Below are positions 35,652 through 48,000 of a stretch of 48,990 nucleotides of DNA, in pieces; positions within the stretch are counted from its first letter, which is position 1, and each line of letters starts with the position of its first letter. The position numbers and the translations under genes were made by a program. The notes below the pieces were generated by a model that ran no database searches, had not been told where the DNA came from, and was given only the letters and a program-made list of their open reading frames with translations. The stretch spans positions 1,278,967 through 1,327,956 of the forward strand of contig FN649742.1 of assembly GCA_000310025.1 (NCBI GenBank), given 5' to 3'. The DNA is from Ectocarpus siliculosus (Eukaryota; Sar; Phaeophyceae; Ectocarpales; Ectocarpaceae).

Positions 35652-35791
35652 ACCAGCAGCCCGGTCGCCAGCAACTCAAATCCCAGAGCCTGATGACTCG
35701 GTTCCATCCCGCCGCGGCCTACCACCAGCAACCCGGTCGCCAGCAACTCTAATCCCAAAGCTTGATGACTCCGTCCCACCCCGCCGTGGCC
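35652..35791 (-). repeat. Tandem duplication across the CDC40 stop codon
   Basis: 35652-35719 and 35724-35791 are 68-base copies starting 72 bases apart. The upper copy carries the true end of the protein (IKLWD then TAG at 35749-35751). In the lower copy, which falls in the 3' UTR, the matching stop reads TTG. Confidence 0.75.
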
Positions 35792-38700
35792 ACCCAGCTC
35801 GGCTCCAGCGGGTGCCACGCAACGTCTATGCAAGGACCGTCGTCGTGGCACTGCATAGGAAAGGGGGTGGAGGGGGGGGGGGGACGGTGCGAGGAGAGCG
35901 GTACGCATAGAGAGGGGTGTTTGGGGGCGTGAGGAGGAGTAGCACTTCTCTTGAACATGCGGCGATAAACACACCACGCAAACGCATTGGCAGCGGCGGG
36001 CAGAGGCGCGACCGGCGGCTGCCGACGTCACTCCATCGTGACCACATCGTTGTGCTCGGTCAATGATGCCGTGGAACCCCTCCCGCCCAAAAAAGTGGAG
36101 CACCACACATACGAACTTCGATCGACCTAGTAGGACACACACTGTGGTCATCTTGAGCCAAGGGCTGCGACGCTGAAAATGCTGCCTGCAAGAAAACAGG
36201 TATCCTCGACCGAGATGTCATACCCGGTCGGCGTTACTGGACTGTTTAGGTCTTGGAAAATATTATCCGGTCTCAGGGGACGTTACTTCTATGACGCGTT
36301 TGGAATTTCCCTGACAAACAGCGGCAAAATGTGCACGAGGTACTTCACTGTATAGCGCAGGACCGCTACGAACGCCCGCGTACAAGCACAAACACAAAGT
36401 CCGTCGAATCTGGAGGCTTATACTAGACGGTTTCGTCCAACCTCCTCCGCGGCGCTCCTGTCGGGGGAGCCCGCAGACTAGCAAGCGTGTTCCTTCGCGT
36501 TGTTGACGTACACAAGAAAGACTAACGCATCTTCAATGGTCAGCCGGATAGCGCGGCATCGAAGAAACACACACACAAACACACATACGGGCCCCCAGAT
36601 CATGGCCTTTAGGAGCGCCGTCCGCTTCAGCCGCGCTGAAACGGGCGTCTTCTTCACTGATCAGCCGGTTAGCACGGTTGATGCAAAAAGTAAACACACA
36701 GCCTCCCCCATGACGCCCCCTCACGGGGTCTCAGATCACGGCCTCTAGGAGCGTTTTGTGTTTTCAACCGCACTGAGACTGGCGTCTTTTCACTATTCAG
36801 CCGGCTAGCGCGGCCGATGCCAAATATAAACACGCACACACACGAAACACAAACACACGCGCGTCGCCCCACCTGCAGCTTGCGGTAGACCTTGGTGCTC
36901 CCCCAGTCCCAGATGTACATCTTCCCCTGCCCGTCTCCCGACGCCAGGAACTTCCCGTTCGGGCTGAACGCCATGCGGCAGGCGTAGCCGGCGTTCACGT
37001 GCCCCTTGAACTCCTTCTTCTTCATCTGCCGGAACTTGTCGCGGGCGGTCCACGTGACGATCTTGTTGTCGAGAGACTGCCCCACGAAGAAGCCCCCCGT
37101 CGGGTGGAGCGTCGTCGCCGGCATGGAATGCATGTCCGGCTCCGCGATGTACTTGATGGGCACGGGGATGTTGTACTCCCATATCAGCACCTGAGCGGGT
37201 CGGTACGTTTACCGTTGCATAGTGTGTTCGGGAGGGGGGGGGGGGGGGGGGGGACGGCGNNNNNNNNNNNNNNNNNNNNNNNNNNNNNNNNNNNNNNNNN
37301 NNNNNNNNNNNNNNNNNNNNNNNNNNNNNNNNNNNNNNNNNNNNNNNNNNNNNNNNNNNTGGGATATTGTTTTTGGGGGGGGGGGGGGGGGGGGGGTGAC
37401 GGCGGGTATGTAAGTGGGCATATACAAGGGACCAAACGGTGGCGGTGAGGTTTCGGATATGTACCATATACGACTAAGAAATGAAGGAGAGAGAAGTACA
37501 AAACGTGACAGACGCAAGATTGACGCAGGACAACTCTTTCCGCGCCAAAGGAAGTCGATGAGTTGTGCGTGGATCGGTCCAGCGACCGACTCTTGGACAC
37601 GCAACGATAGAGCGCGGGGAAGTAACACCCCAGCCTTCGTCGTGTCTTTCAAGACCACACATCCCGAGCGATCAAGTATATACACCAAAGTCGTGGTGAG
37701 AATGAGGGCAGTGTGAAATATACGCATAGTGGAAGGTGCTGTTGCTTCCGGCCGCGCTGTTTCGACATACTCCGTTCGCCGGCGGCACCGTAAATGTGCT
37801 ATATCACCACAGCAGTTTTGCTGAAGCCGTGTAGCCTCGATTGCTGTAGCCGAACTGCGATCGTACCTCTCTTACTACCGTCACCCAACAAATATGCCGC
37901 AGCTCCAGCGTAAATATAAATGTTGCACCCTGCCACTATCGCTATTGAAAGGTTGGCTTCGCCGCTACAAGCTGGAAGCAACAATAACAGTATAAATGCA
38001 CAAGAAAAAGTGCTGTTGAGGTTCTCTTTGCCGAACATTTTGCTTTGGCCCGTCGCGCCTGCGGGTGCTCAAGTAAACAAGCACGCACCCGTTCGCAACA
38101 CGTAGAGAGCCGCAAGAACATGCATTGAATTGGCACAACTATCCCTTGCAATGGTCAACTTGCGCTGCTGGCCATCTGCAAGTACAAGACACAAGAACAA
38201 CGCAACAGCAGCGGTCCATTCCAACACCCACGCACACCCACGCTCTGGACCATGGCCTTTAGGGGTCTATTTCGTTCTTAACCGCACTGAGGACAACGTG
38301 TGTTCATTGGCCAGCCGGTTATATAGCGCGGTCGATGCAAATATTAATATCAAAGCCGACATACAGCAGTTCTGTAGTAGTATACCTTCTTGTCATCGGA
38401 CGTGCTGACAAAGCGCTGGTTGTCGTCCACAAAGAGCACCGTGTTGACCGGCCCGAGGTGGTGGTTGTACTCCTGCACGATCTCCGACCCGTTGCGGGCG
38501 TCGTACTGCACCACCCTGTTGTCCGAGCACCCGCAGAGGAACATGTTGTTGTCCACAGGGTAATACTTGGCGCAGTAGGGCATCTTCCGGTTGGTGAAGG
38601 TGGCGATGCACTGGCCGGTCTCGGTGTCCCACTGCCGAATGAACCGGTCGTACCCGGCGCTGAGGAACTGCTTGCCGTCGTTCGAGAACTGGATGTCGCG

Positions 38701-39840
38701 GACCGCCGCCGAGTGCCCCTGGTACGTCCTCCGCTGGCCCCGGCCGCCGTTCACGTCCCAGATCTTGACCGACCCGTCCATGCTCGCCGACAGCAGGAGG
38801 TGGCCGTAGCCCGGGAAGAAGGAGATGGCCTGCACGCCCTTCGTGTGCCCCGTGTACCGGTGGATGCACTTCTTGGGCGTGAAGCACTTGTGGACGTCTT
38901 CCCCCTCGTCCTCCACGCTCCTCGCGCCCGCCGGCGGCGCCATCCAGGAGCGGCCCTGGTAGTCGTGCTGCGCCTTCCCGTGGAACGTGGACCGCGCCGT
39001 CTTGGACTCGGTGTCGCGGTTGTGCCGCGGCGGGAGCAGGTGCGAGATCTTCCGCTCGTCCCTCCGGTCGTGGTCCTCCTCCATGTTGTACTCGCGGTGC
39101 TTCTTGGCCTGCTCCGCCTCCCACGCCTCCCGAAACTTCGTCTGCTCCGCGGTCATCGTGCCCGCCTCGAAGTCCGTCTTCTCCCGGGGCACCTCGGGCG
39201 CCCACACCCCGTCGTTGTCCGAATCGCCAAGATCTCCTCCTCTCTCCTCCCCCTTGCCCTCCCCGCCGACCGCCGCCGCCCCCGCCGCCCCCGCCCCCGC
39301 CTGTTTCTTTCGCTTGTTGCGTCGAAGCCCCCCCACTTCCGCAGAGAGCACCGTGTCCCCCTGGCGCTTGGAGTGCTCAGACAGGTTGCCGACAGTGTCC
39401 CCCCGGGAGTCCACCGCGTAGCCGAACTGGTGGAAGGTGTGGTACTGCTCGTGGAACGACCACTCCTCGAGAGAGGCCTGCTCGATTACGCCGCCCGTGC
39501 CCGTTGCCCGGCCTCCCGCCGGGACCGGGAGATCTCTCCGGTGCGGGTGCGCCGGGCCCTGGACGGGAGCGAGGAAGTGCTCCGCCTTCGGGTTGTGGAT
39601 CATGATCTGCCCCCCGGTCTTGCTGGAAGGCTTGAGCCCCAGCCTCCCGAGCGGAGACGACATCAGCGAGTCCGTCGCCTGCGCCATGGCCCCGGAGACG
39701 AGGACGTTCGGGGCGGCGTTCACTCGTGGTGCGCGGAAGGTGGCCTTTGGTCTTGCTGCTTTCGATGCCGGCCCACTTCCACCGCCTCCGTCAGACGAGT
39801 TGGCATCGTCGCTGCTCCCATACCCCGCTACGAGGTTCAT
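35749..39840 (-). CDS. CDC40: CDC40/PRP17 pre-mRNA splicing factor, WD40 protein (complete)
   Basis: Three exons: 39840-38386, 37190-36873 and 35850-35749, all phase 0, 624 residues (human protein 579). The N-terminus [12 protein letters not shown] matches the acidic YGS start of the family. A conserved pre-WD region follows ([47 protein letters not shown]). Seven WD40 blades run from about residue 305: [16 protein letters not shown] with [16 protein letters not shown] with [37 protein letters not shown] with [39 protein letters not shown] with KMYIWDW, and [10 protein letters not shown] at the end. PRP17 acts at the second step of splicing in the spliceosome. Intron 1 contains the assembly gap and repeat R copy 6; intron 2 contains a cluster of R copies. 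The last codons are duplicated downstream. The gene is divergent from PDE copy 2. Confidence 0.95.
36530..36840 (+). repeat. Cluster of repeat R units in CDC40 intron 2
   Basis: A partial unit (36530-36572) and two fuller units (36595-36697, 36708-36840) follow one another in the same direction, each with GGTCAGCCGG/ATCAGCCGG, a TT(T/C)TTCACT block and an AC-rich tail. The last ends about 30 bases from the 5' splice site of the minus-strand gene. Confidence 0.75.
37260..37359. other. Assembly gap of 100 N flanked by poly(G)
   Basis: Exactly 100 N, preceded by a G run at about 37233-37252 and followed by one at about 37375-37396. It lies in CDC40 intron 1, so the protein is unaffected. True length is unknown. 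Confidence 0.98.
38248..38345 (+). repeat. Short interspersed repeat R, copy 6
   Basis: It contains ATGGCCTTTAGG, AACCGCACTGAGGACAACG, TTCATTGGCCAGCCGGTTAT and GCGCGGTCGATGC. It lies in CDC40 intron 1, ending about 40 bases from the 5' splice site (donor 38385-38384). Confidence 0.7.
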
Positions 39841-40013
39841 ATCGCTTCCCCCGCGTTGTCTTGTTGTGTGTCGGCTACATAGTGTCGGCACACCACTTTT
39901 GCACACCAGCGCCGGGGGGGCTTTGGCTGCGACTACTGTATACGGTAGGGGGGTGGTATCCTGACTGTTGTACCCCCATTCCGAGTTCGAAGTGGCCCCG
40001 AAACGCAACAACG

Positions 40014-40133
40014 ATGCGCTCCCTCTACTCTTACTCCGCCAACAACGCGGCACTTTCAGACAGCCCCACCATCAAGGACTGTATACGCGAGGTCGCGTTG
40101 GAGGGCAAGGAAAAGAAGCAGCATGGGTGCTGA
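40014..40133 (+). CDS. Possible 5' exon of PDE copy 2, or a 39-residue ORF
   Basis: An ATG in a good context opens a frame MRSLYSYSANNAALSDSPT... ending KEKKQHGC, 174 bases from the divergent CDC40 start. It is the only protein-like plus-strand frame between CDC40 and PDE exon 40958. A donor candidate (GG|GTGCTG at about 40127-40130) would leave phase 2, which does not join exon 40958 directly, so an intermediate exon would be needed. No copy exists upstream of PDE copy 1. Confidence 0.3.
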   Translation: MRSLYSYSANNAALSDSPTIKDCIREVALEGKEKKQHGC

Positions 40134-40874
40134 TGTCATGCCGTTGACTGTCGAGCAGGTGTGGTAATCAGTAAGTGACTAAGTGACTGGGGTGGCACCT
40201 CAATAGGGGAACCTTTCATCTAGGATTGATGGGCCAGTACTCTAATATTCCGGGTACGCGTGTTGTACGCATAATTTTTCCCTCCACGCATTTTCCGGAA
40301 GGGTCTGTGTCCCCCCTTTTCTCGCCAGCTTGCGTCGTTCAGGCTTTGCGCGTACCAACCAGTCGTGCGACGAGCTCTTGCGTGCTGGCCATTTTGTGCG
40401 CGCCAATGCGTTCGGTGTTGGAGACTGCTCCGGAAGAACATTGCCAGTCATCAACATTCAACATCAATCATCATCTCGGAAGCGACATGACGATTCGCGA
40501 CGATTAGGATTCTGAAATGGGTCGGTGCATCGTGTGATTACATCCATCCCCGTTGTACATATGCGAACACGAAGCATACCGACCGATTCAGGCAGGCACC
40601 CACTGCTGTGTGGGCTTGGCATAGGCAAAACTCCCTAACCCAGATATTCCCCACAACGGGGAGGGCGCCATGACCTGACGGCAAGTAACTCACAGAACAC
40701 GCACTTGCTTGTTTATCTGCCATATCAAACCGCAAGTGACACGCAACTTATACTACTGTACAATGATCAAGAGCATGTTTTCTTGCGCGACAGCTGCGGT
40801 GGTGCCTGTTTGGTGTTGCAGCTCTCCCAGAGTATAGAGAACAAACTTGCGCATCGCGAAATAATCCCTCTCGC
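40134..40874. other. Spacer upstream of PDE copy 2
   Basis: It should contain the missing 5' exon or intron of PDE copy 2. A short open stretch at about 40825-40893 after TTGGTGTTGCAG reads LSQSIENKLAHREII before a stop, but its status is unclear. No other feature is seen. Confidence 0.4.
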
Positions 40875-42018
40875 CGTCTTACAGCAGCAATAGAATACGC
40901 CGCCTCACCGTCGCGGACCGTGCCTACCGGTTCGGTTCGCCTTGACCTCCGTTGCAGATAATCGAGCTGCTGGAGTCGACCGCGGCGGACTCGCCTCTCA
41001 TCTCGCCGGCGGCTCTCCTGTGCCGGGTGGAGGGCCTGCTGCTGCGAGGGACTGGGGCGACAAGCGCGGACGCCTTGCTCGTGGACCGCTGGTTCAACAA
41101 ACTCTTGCACTTCTCACCAGCCACTGCTTCTGGGAGCGGTGGCGGCGATGGGGAGGCGAAAGGGGCTCAAGGGACGCCGAGCCGAGATCGCCGTTCGTTT
41201 TCTGATGGCGACGGCGGTAGGCAGAGCCAAAAGCAGCATCAACAGCAACAGCAGCATGAGGTTGCGTTTAATACGAGGGCGGTGTGTGATATCGGCGAGG
41301 GAATCGCAGGAATGGCGGCGATGACCGGACGGAAGTTGCAACTCAAGGATTGCTCCACGCGGCAACAACGGCGGCGAGGAAATACCTTGTACGGCACCGA
41401 GTACACCAGCGGCAGCGTGGTGTCCTGGCCGGTCTCAGCCCTCCCTACAGAAGTGGGAGTTAGGCAAGCGGAAGCAGAAACCTCCGCGTTCGAGCAGTTG
41501 GAGGACGTGGACGGAGATGACGAAACGGAGGAGGCGAGGCCATCGCCGGGCCCCGCGGAGAGGGTGCTAGCGGTGTTGCAGGTCCACTGCGGAGACGGCG
41601 TGCTCTCGGCAGCGGCGGTGGAAGCCCTGCACGACTTAGGAAGACTGCTGGTGCCGCTGCTCACGGAGGCTCTGGCTCGTGACGAGGAGTACGTGCGCCG
41701 CCGCTCCACCGAGGCGCTGCTGTCGCTGAGCAACATCAGCCCACGAGACGTGGGCCTGATCGCGATGGTCGAGGAGGTTGTCCGTGTTGCACAGATAATG
41801 ACGGAAGCGGAGAGGGTTTGCCTCTTCTTTGTGGACGACGCGGCGGACGAGCTGTGGGTGGCCAAGTCAGTGGACTTCGATGACGCCAAGATCAAGATCG
41901 GGGAAGGCTTGTGCGGGCACGCGGCGGCGACCGGAGGGACCGTGAACGTGATCGACAGCTACGAGGACCCCCGTTTCGACGGGCGGTGGGACAAGCAGAC
42001 CGGCTTTGTCACCAAGGG
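40875..42018 (+). repeat. Near-identical arm of the inverted PDE duplication (partner 15831-16983)
   Basis: Includes 83 bases of upstream non-coding sequence ending at the acceptor TTGCAG, and PDE exon 1. Identity to the partner is very high up to about 41770 and lower in the last 150-250 bases. Confidence 0.8.
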
Positions 42019-45000
42019 GTGCGTCGTGTTTTGCGAGCATACGTGTGGCATGGGCAGCGTCGTTCTTCGCGTGCCGTCGTGAGCGCTCCATCCATCCTCT
42101 TCGTTCGCGGCATCTCGTTTAGGTTCAGATTTGTGTCCCGACAAGTCTTGCGATGATGTCGAGAGCACAACCACGCTTACGTCGTTGAGTATCTGCGTAG
42201 AAGTATCCCCGTTGGTGTTCTCCGTCAACGCAGGCAGGTAGCATCGCGAGATTTACGACCGTCATAGACGAGCACGCAGATATTATCCTCTTCGCCATGT
42301 AAATACAAATGCCTCCTTCCTTCCAACTCCAACAAACACCAACTTCTGACTCTTCCCTCTTTGGTGGGATCCTTCTGAAATACTCGCTTTATTCCGATCA
42401 TGCCTTTGGAGCCTCCTTTTCCCTGATAACCTGCACCTCTCCTTGCGTTCTCTTGCCGTGTAGTGTATTGTGCGTGCCAATCCCACCTCCAGACCAAGTC
42501 GTCTTAAGCGCTTCGCCGGCGGCGGGCGGCGGCAGCCGCGGTGGCATGTGGGCGGGGGGTGGGGACGGACCCGAAGGACAAGAAAGCAGCGGCAGCCTCC
42601 AAGACGGAAGCGGCGAGCTACCGCGGAGGGACGACGGCGGTACCGATCCCCGAGTGTCGATGGACGTGGACGGCTTCCAGCCCCTACGGCGGGGAGGGTC
42701 GCAGCAGCAGCCGGCCGCGTGGGAGGCGGGGGGGGCGCCGCCGCCGCCGCCGCAGCCGCAGCCGAACCCGCGCCGCCGCCGGTCGTCGAAGATGCCGGCG
42801 AGACCCCTGGCCGTGCTGGAGGTGATCAACAAGCGGGGCAATGGCGTCTTCAGTGAGCACGACGAGAACGCGCTGGTGGGCCTTTGCGCGCGCATAGAGC
42901 TGCTCCTCCGGAACAAGGCCGCGGAGGTGGCTCTCCTGTACTCTGGCATGACCGAGCGCTCCCTGATCCGCCAGAGGAACGGCGGTGGCGGTGGCGGCGA
43001 CGGCGAAGCCTCGACCAACTACGCCCGCGTCGAGAGCACCATCATGCGGCTCTACAGCGAGGCGCCGTTCCTGGCGGACGCCGCGGTGCCCGGAGAGCAG
43101 CAGCAGCGGGCGCCGAGCCAGAGGGACGACACGGCCGCGCGGGGTGGGGACGTTGGCGGCGGCGGCGGCGGGGGCAGCCGCCGGCGCGGCCGCCGGCGCT
43201 CGATGAGCGACACCGAAGCCCCCCCGGGCATGGATGTCGGGCAGACTGGCGAGGGCGACGGCGTTAGAAGGCGTGGAAGTGACAGCTCCGTCTCTGTGGG
43301 GACGGCGGCGGCGTCCGGCGAGGGGGAGGGGTGCCCTTCGGGAGCCGGCGGGAGCGGCGGCGGCGGGGGTGGTTCCGGTGTTGATCGGCCGATCAGCGCG
43401 GAGAGGGCGCAGGAGGAGTCGGAGCTAGTGGACCTGAGCATGAACCTGTTCAACCTGAGCTCGGAGCAACTCCTGTCCTTGGTGGGGCGGTTCTTCCGAA
43501 ATATGGAGCTGACAGACAGATTTCAGGTGTGTGGTACTGAGAGACCTGTTTTGCGGGTTCTGTGGTTTGGGCCCCTTCCATGCCAGTTCCGTTGTATTTC
43601 TTGGCGTGCTTCGCTTCGGGGGGGTGAATCAGGGGCACGAACTGCCCCTTTCGTGCCGTGCTTTGCCTAGTCTACCCCATGCATACGTATGTACGCGAGC
43701 GCAGAATTTTACATACCCTGGGCTTTTGCGCCATGCTTTTTCCGTCCCAAACAGGGTCGATTTTGAAGGGCAACGCAAGTCGTATGTTTCTTTTACTATA
43801 CACTTTTTTTTTTGTAGGGGGTGGTGGGCGAACCGCGACCAAGAGTGGATCCTGACTTCAGAAAGTAGGGCAACGGGTAGATTGAGTTGTCGTTGATCTA
43901 CTCTCTACATGTCACGTGCCTGGAAGAGTTTCCTGGGATGCCCCTGCTTTGTCCAGCCGGTACAGACGAAGATGGCCGCTGCAACAGGCGATCAAAACTT
44001 GGCTTTGGCTTAGATAAGCTTGCAGGGCCTGTCTCCTCTCTCCCTCTCGCTAAATCTTCGCTCCCCCCCCAGTATAGATGGAAGTGGGGGGTCGAGAAGC
44101 TTGCAGTAGTGGATCAGTGCACATACCTCGGAGTAGAGATCTCAAAAGACTGCGCGTGGAATGCACACATACATGTCCAAGGTAGCGGAAAAGGGCAAAG
44201 CACGAGCAGGGAAGCTGCACCCAATACTCGCAAACCGGCACCTCGTTACACCATCAAATTGACAGTTTTGAAGAGCGTGATCGTACCGCCGCTAGAGTAC
44301 GCCGGAGAGGTATGGGAAGGAAATAAGAAGATAGCCAAAGAGCTCGAGTTGGTGCAGATGAAACCAGCGAAAATCATCCTAGGATGCTTCAAGGGCCCAA
44401 GTAATGCAGCCGTCAGGGCAGAATTGGGGATCCAACTCCTACGATGGGGAAGAGACGCGAGGAAATTAAAATGGCAGTACCGCATGTGCGGTATGGGAGA
44501 TGAGAGGTTGCCGAGAATAGCTTTGGAGGCGAAGTGGGCAAACAAGAAGAGGGGTAGACAACCCACGGAGTGGGTCAAGGTTGTAGATGACGTATGGAAA
44601 GGGTTCGAAATTGACGAAGGTGATACGCTGGAAACGGAAGGTCTAGAGGGGTTCAAGGAGAAGATATCTAGAGAGAAGAACAGAATCTAAGAGAAGAAAC
44701 CAAGGATATGGAGGGTCTAGCAGTGTACGAAATGTTGAAAGAAGGAATAGGGTTCAAGGAGTAACTTCATGGCCCAATGGATGCAGGGACAAAGCTGAAG
44801 GTCAAATTCAGGACCGGGGACATTGAACTTGAGAACGTCGACGAAGATTTAGCAACGTAGACGATGAAAACGACAAGTGCGACTGTGAATGCGACTCCGA
44901 GTGCGAAGACCGGGTTCATGTAGTTGCAGAACGTCCGTTGTACGAGGAGAGGGAAGTGTACATGAGCTGGGAAGGAAGATACAGGGAGATGCTTGAGGCA

Positions 45001-48000
45001 TGGAATACCGTAGACGACACAAGGTAACACACCCACACAATAAACCACACCCCCCACAGAATACGACACCCCGGTGATAATTTTGGGTGTTTCTGACAAA
45101 CCATCGATTTATCACCGGGGCTACATAAGATAACACACCCCTTGAGGTTACGCCGCATACATTCACGGGGCCCCTCCTTCTATCACCGTGGCGATACAGC
45201 ATCTGCCCCGTGGGCATGCGGGCATCGCACACACACACAACATCTGCGTAACTCTCTTTTGGTCGTACCCAATAGCAAGGTATGCAGCAGCTACTTTTTG
45301 TGTGAGGGGCAGGACGGTGGGCGCACTCTGTGGCCACCGAGGTCATGTGCTCAGGAGTTTTGTCTCCTCCGCTGAGCTCCATTGTTTTTAAAACATTCCG
45401 CAGGATCACAAGTCATGAAGTGTTCGTACAGGCATTGCTATCACACACCCCCGCAACACCACACCCCTTCAAATGTGCGGCAGCAGCGGTTCAACTCTGC
45501 AAGCAGTGTTATTTCACCCCAATTTTTTTCACACACACCCTCAATATTCACACCCCCAAACACACCCTGTGGGTATTCGGGCGTGCTATCACACCCCGTT
45601 TTTATCAAACCCTCATTTATCACACCCCCAAAACACAACCTGTGCGTGTTCGGACGTGCAATCACACCCCCTGGTTTATCACACACCCTTAGGGGCCCGT
45701 GCGAGCTGCACTTTATCACCCGGGCTACGTGGGATAACACACACCCCACAGGGTACCACACCCGGTGATAATATTTTTAAAGCCCAAAATGTTATCACCG
45801 GGGTGTGTTATCTTGTGTCGTCTACGGTAGCCAGGAGAAGACGGTAGCTGTACTGGGGCATAGGAAGTGGGTTGAAAAGGCGGGAAGTGATATAGATAGG
45901 ATAGATAGACTAGGGAAGACATTTTTCGGCCACCTTTGGCAAAGTAGGAAGGAACGATTGGCCATCGGTGATCGGTCCAGTCGGAACAATGCTCCGTCCT
46001 CTCGAAGACGCGTGGTCAATGGTCTAACCGCGAAGACATGCAAACCGTAAGAGTATGCCACACCACCCCCCCACCCCACCCCCGAGCCGCGCCCGTCTGC
46101 CTGTCCACATGCGCGTCGAACCCCACTCCAACCTGTAACCCCAAGAGTGTTTGGAGAAAAGGCCTTGACAACTTTGATTGGCCTTCTGAGGTACATCTCG
46201 ATCGACCGTGCTCACCGTTGGTCATCCCCCCACCCGTTCGTTTCATTGTCCATTGTGGCGGTGCGTGCAGATTTCGGACCAGAAAATGCAGAACTTCGTA
46301 AGGGGGGTCGAGCGGCGATATCGGCCCAACTCCTTCCACAACCTGACCCACGCCGTGAGCGTCACCCACGCGTCCTTCACGATCGTGAAGACTACGCAAG
46401 TGAACTCGTTGCTCCGCCCGCTGGACAAGCTCGCCCTCCTCGTCGCGGCGTTCTGCCACGACATCGACCACCCAGGGTAAGCTTGGACCCCGATGGGGAG
46501 CCAAGCCAAGTCGTTTTGTGCCCCCCGACTGAGCTCTCTAGACCTTGCTCGTGCGTGTAGCAATCGCGAGGTCTCCCTCCGATGTATGTGTAGCACGATG
46601 CTTTTCGCCTCGCTTGACCGTCCTGCCGTCCCTTCGCACCCTACCCTCGCACGCGCGTCCCAGGAACAACAACGCCTACGAAGTGAACTCCCTCTCCCCC
46701 CTGGCGTTGCAGCACGGCGACAGCTCGGTGCTAGAGCGCCACCACGTGTTCGTCACGTACCAGGCGAGCTATTACTACGGGCGAATGGCCGGGACGTTGG
46801 GGCACGGACGGAAAAGCTTACGGAGTTTGTGACGCCTTCGTTATTCGTGTTGCTGGCTGCTTGCCGCCGTGGTTGGTGGTGATGGTGTGGCTCTCTGTGT
46901 CGCCGTTTGGTCTTTCGTCCATTGCTTCCTCCGTTCGGTGTTTGTGTCGGTTTCAGGGCTCTTCAGTCCTCCCCCACGCCGTGCCTTTTTTCGATACTCC
47001 CGTCCTCCCCCATGCCGCGCGTTGTTTCGAACACCCCATGTTTGTACAGAGTGGTGACTTGGAGCTCTCTTCGGCAGTGCTGCTCTACGACGATACCCCC
47101 CGCCCCCCCGCCCAAAACGAACTAAAAAATAAAATTGCAGGTGCTGCTGGAGGAAGGCGGGGCGAACAACATCTTCTCGGGGCTGACGCGCGCCCAGTTT
47201 CGAGATGTCCGCCAGACCATCGTGCAGGCCATCCTCGGCACGGACATGTCTGGCCACATGCAGCACTGCGCGGACGTCTTCCAGTGCGTGCAGAAGGCGA
47301 AGAAGCTGGCCGCTTTCCGAGGCAGAGGGTGCCCGGGGGGAAGGGCTTCGGCGAGCGGTGCCGCGTCCCGGCAGGGGAAGGGCCGGGCGGGGCGAAGCCT
47401 GTCTCCCGTCGCGATGATGGAGACGCACGGCGAGGGGGGCGCGGCGGAGGCGAGAGGGGGGGTGGGGCTGAGAAGTACGCGGGCTAGCTGCCCCCCCCCC
47501 GGCGGTGGCGATGGCGATGGCGTCGACTCCCCGGCGAAGAAGCGATCAAAATCCGCAGCGATTGCGAACGGGTTGCCCGGCTGTAGTTCTGGGGCGCGGA
47601 AGAACACGCGCGGCAGGAGCATGTCGCCGCCACCGCTGACGCCGGCGCCAACGCCGCCGCCGCCGCCGCCGGAACACCTTTTTAGCGTGGACAAGGCCGA
47701 GGACCGATCGTTCCTCACCAAGACCATCCTTCACTGGTTCGTGTGCTTCTGTCTGCGTTTGCGAGGCCTGTTGGGAGCAAACTGTTGGGGGTGCGGCTGA
47801 GGGATTATTTTTCTGCGAGGTTGTCCTCGGGTTATTCATGCGTGCTCTGTCCCTCCCCTCCTCGGCGCACCTCCTGCAACCAACAATCGATCGTTTTGCA
47901 GTGGGTTGGTGTGGGTCCCGCACGACGGTTTCCGTCTGCTGTTTCTCCTCCCCTGTCGAGTCCAATAGTAATAGCAGTTGGGCCTGTGCTTGCGTTGCAT

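Noticed and set aside
38335-39882. Long plus-strand open frame (515 residues) opposite CDC40
   Set aside because: It is an antisense shadow of a GC-rich exon. Its product is Arg/Val/Leu-rich with no domain, while the minus strand encodes a clear conserved protein.
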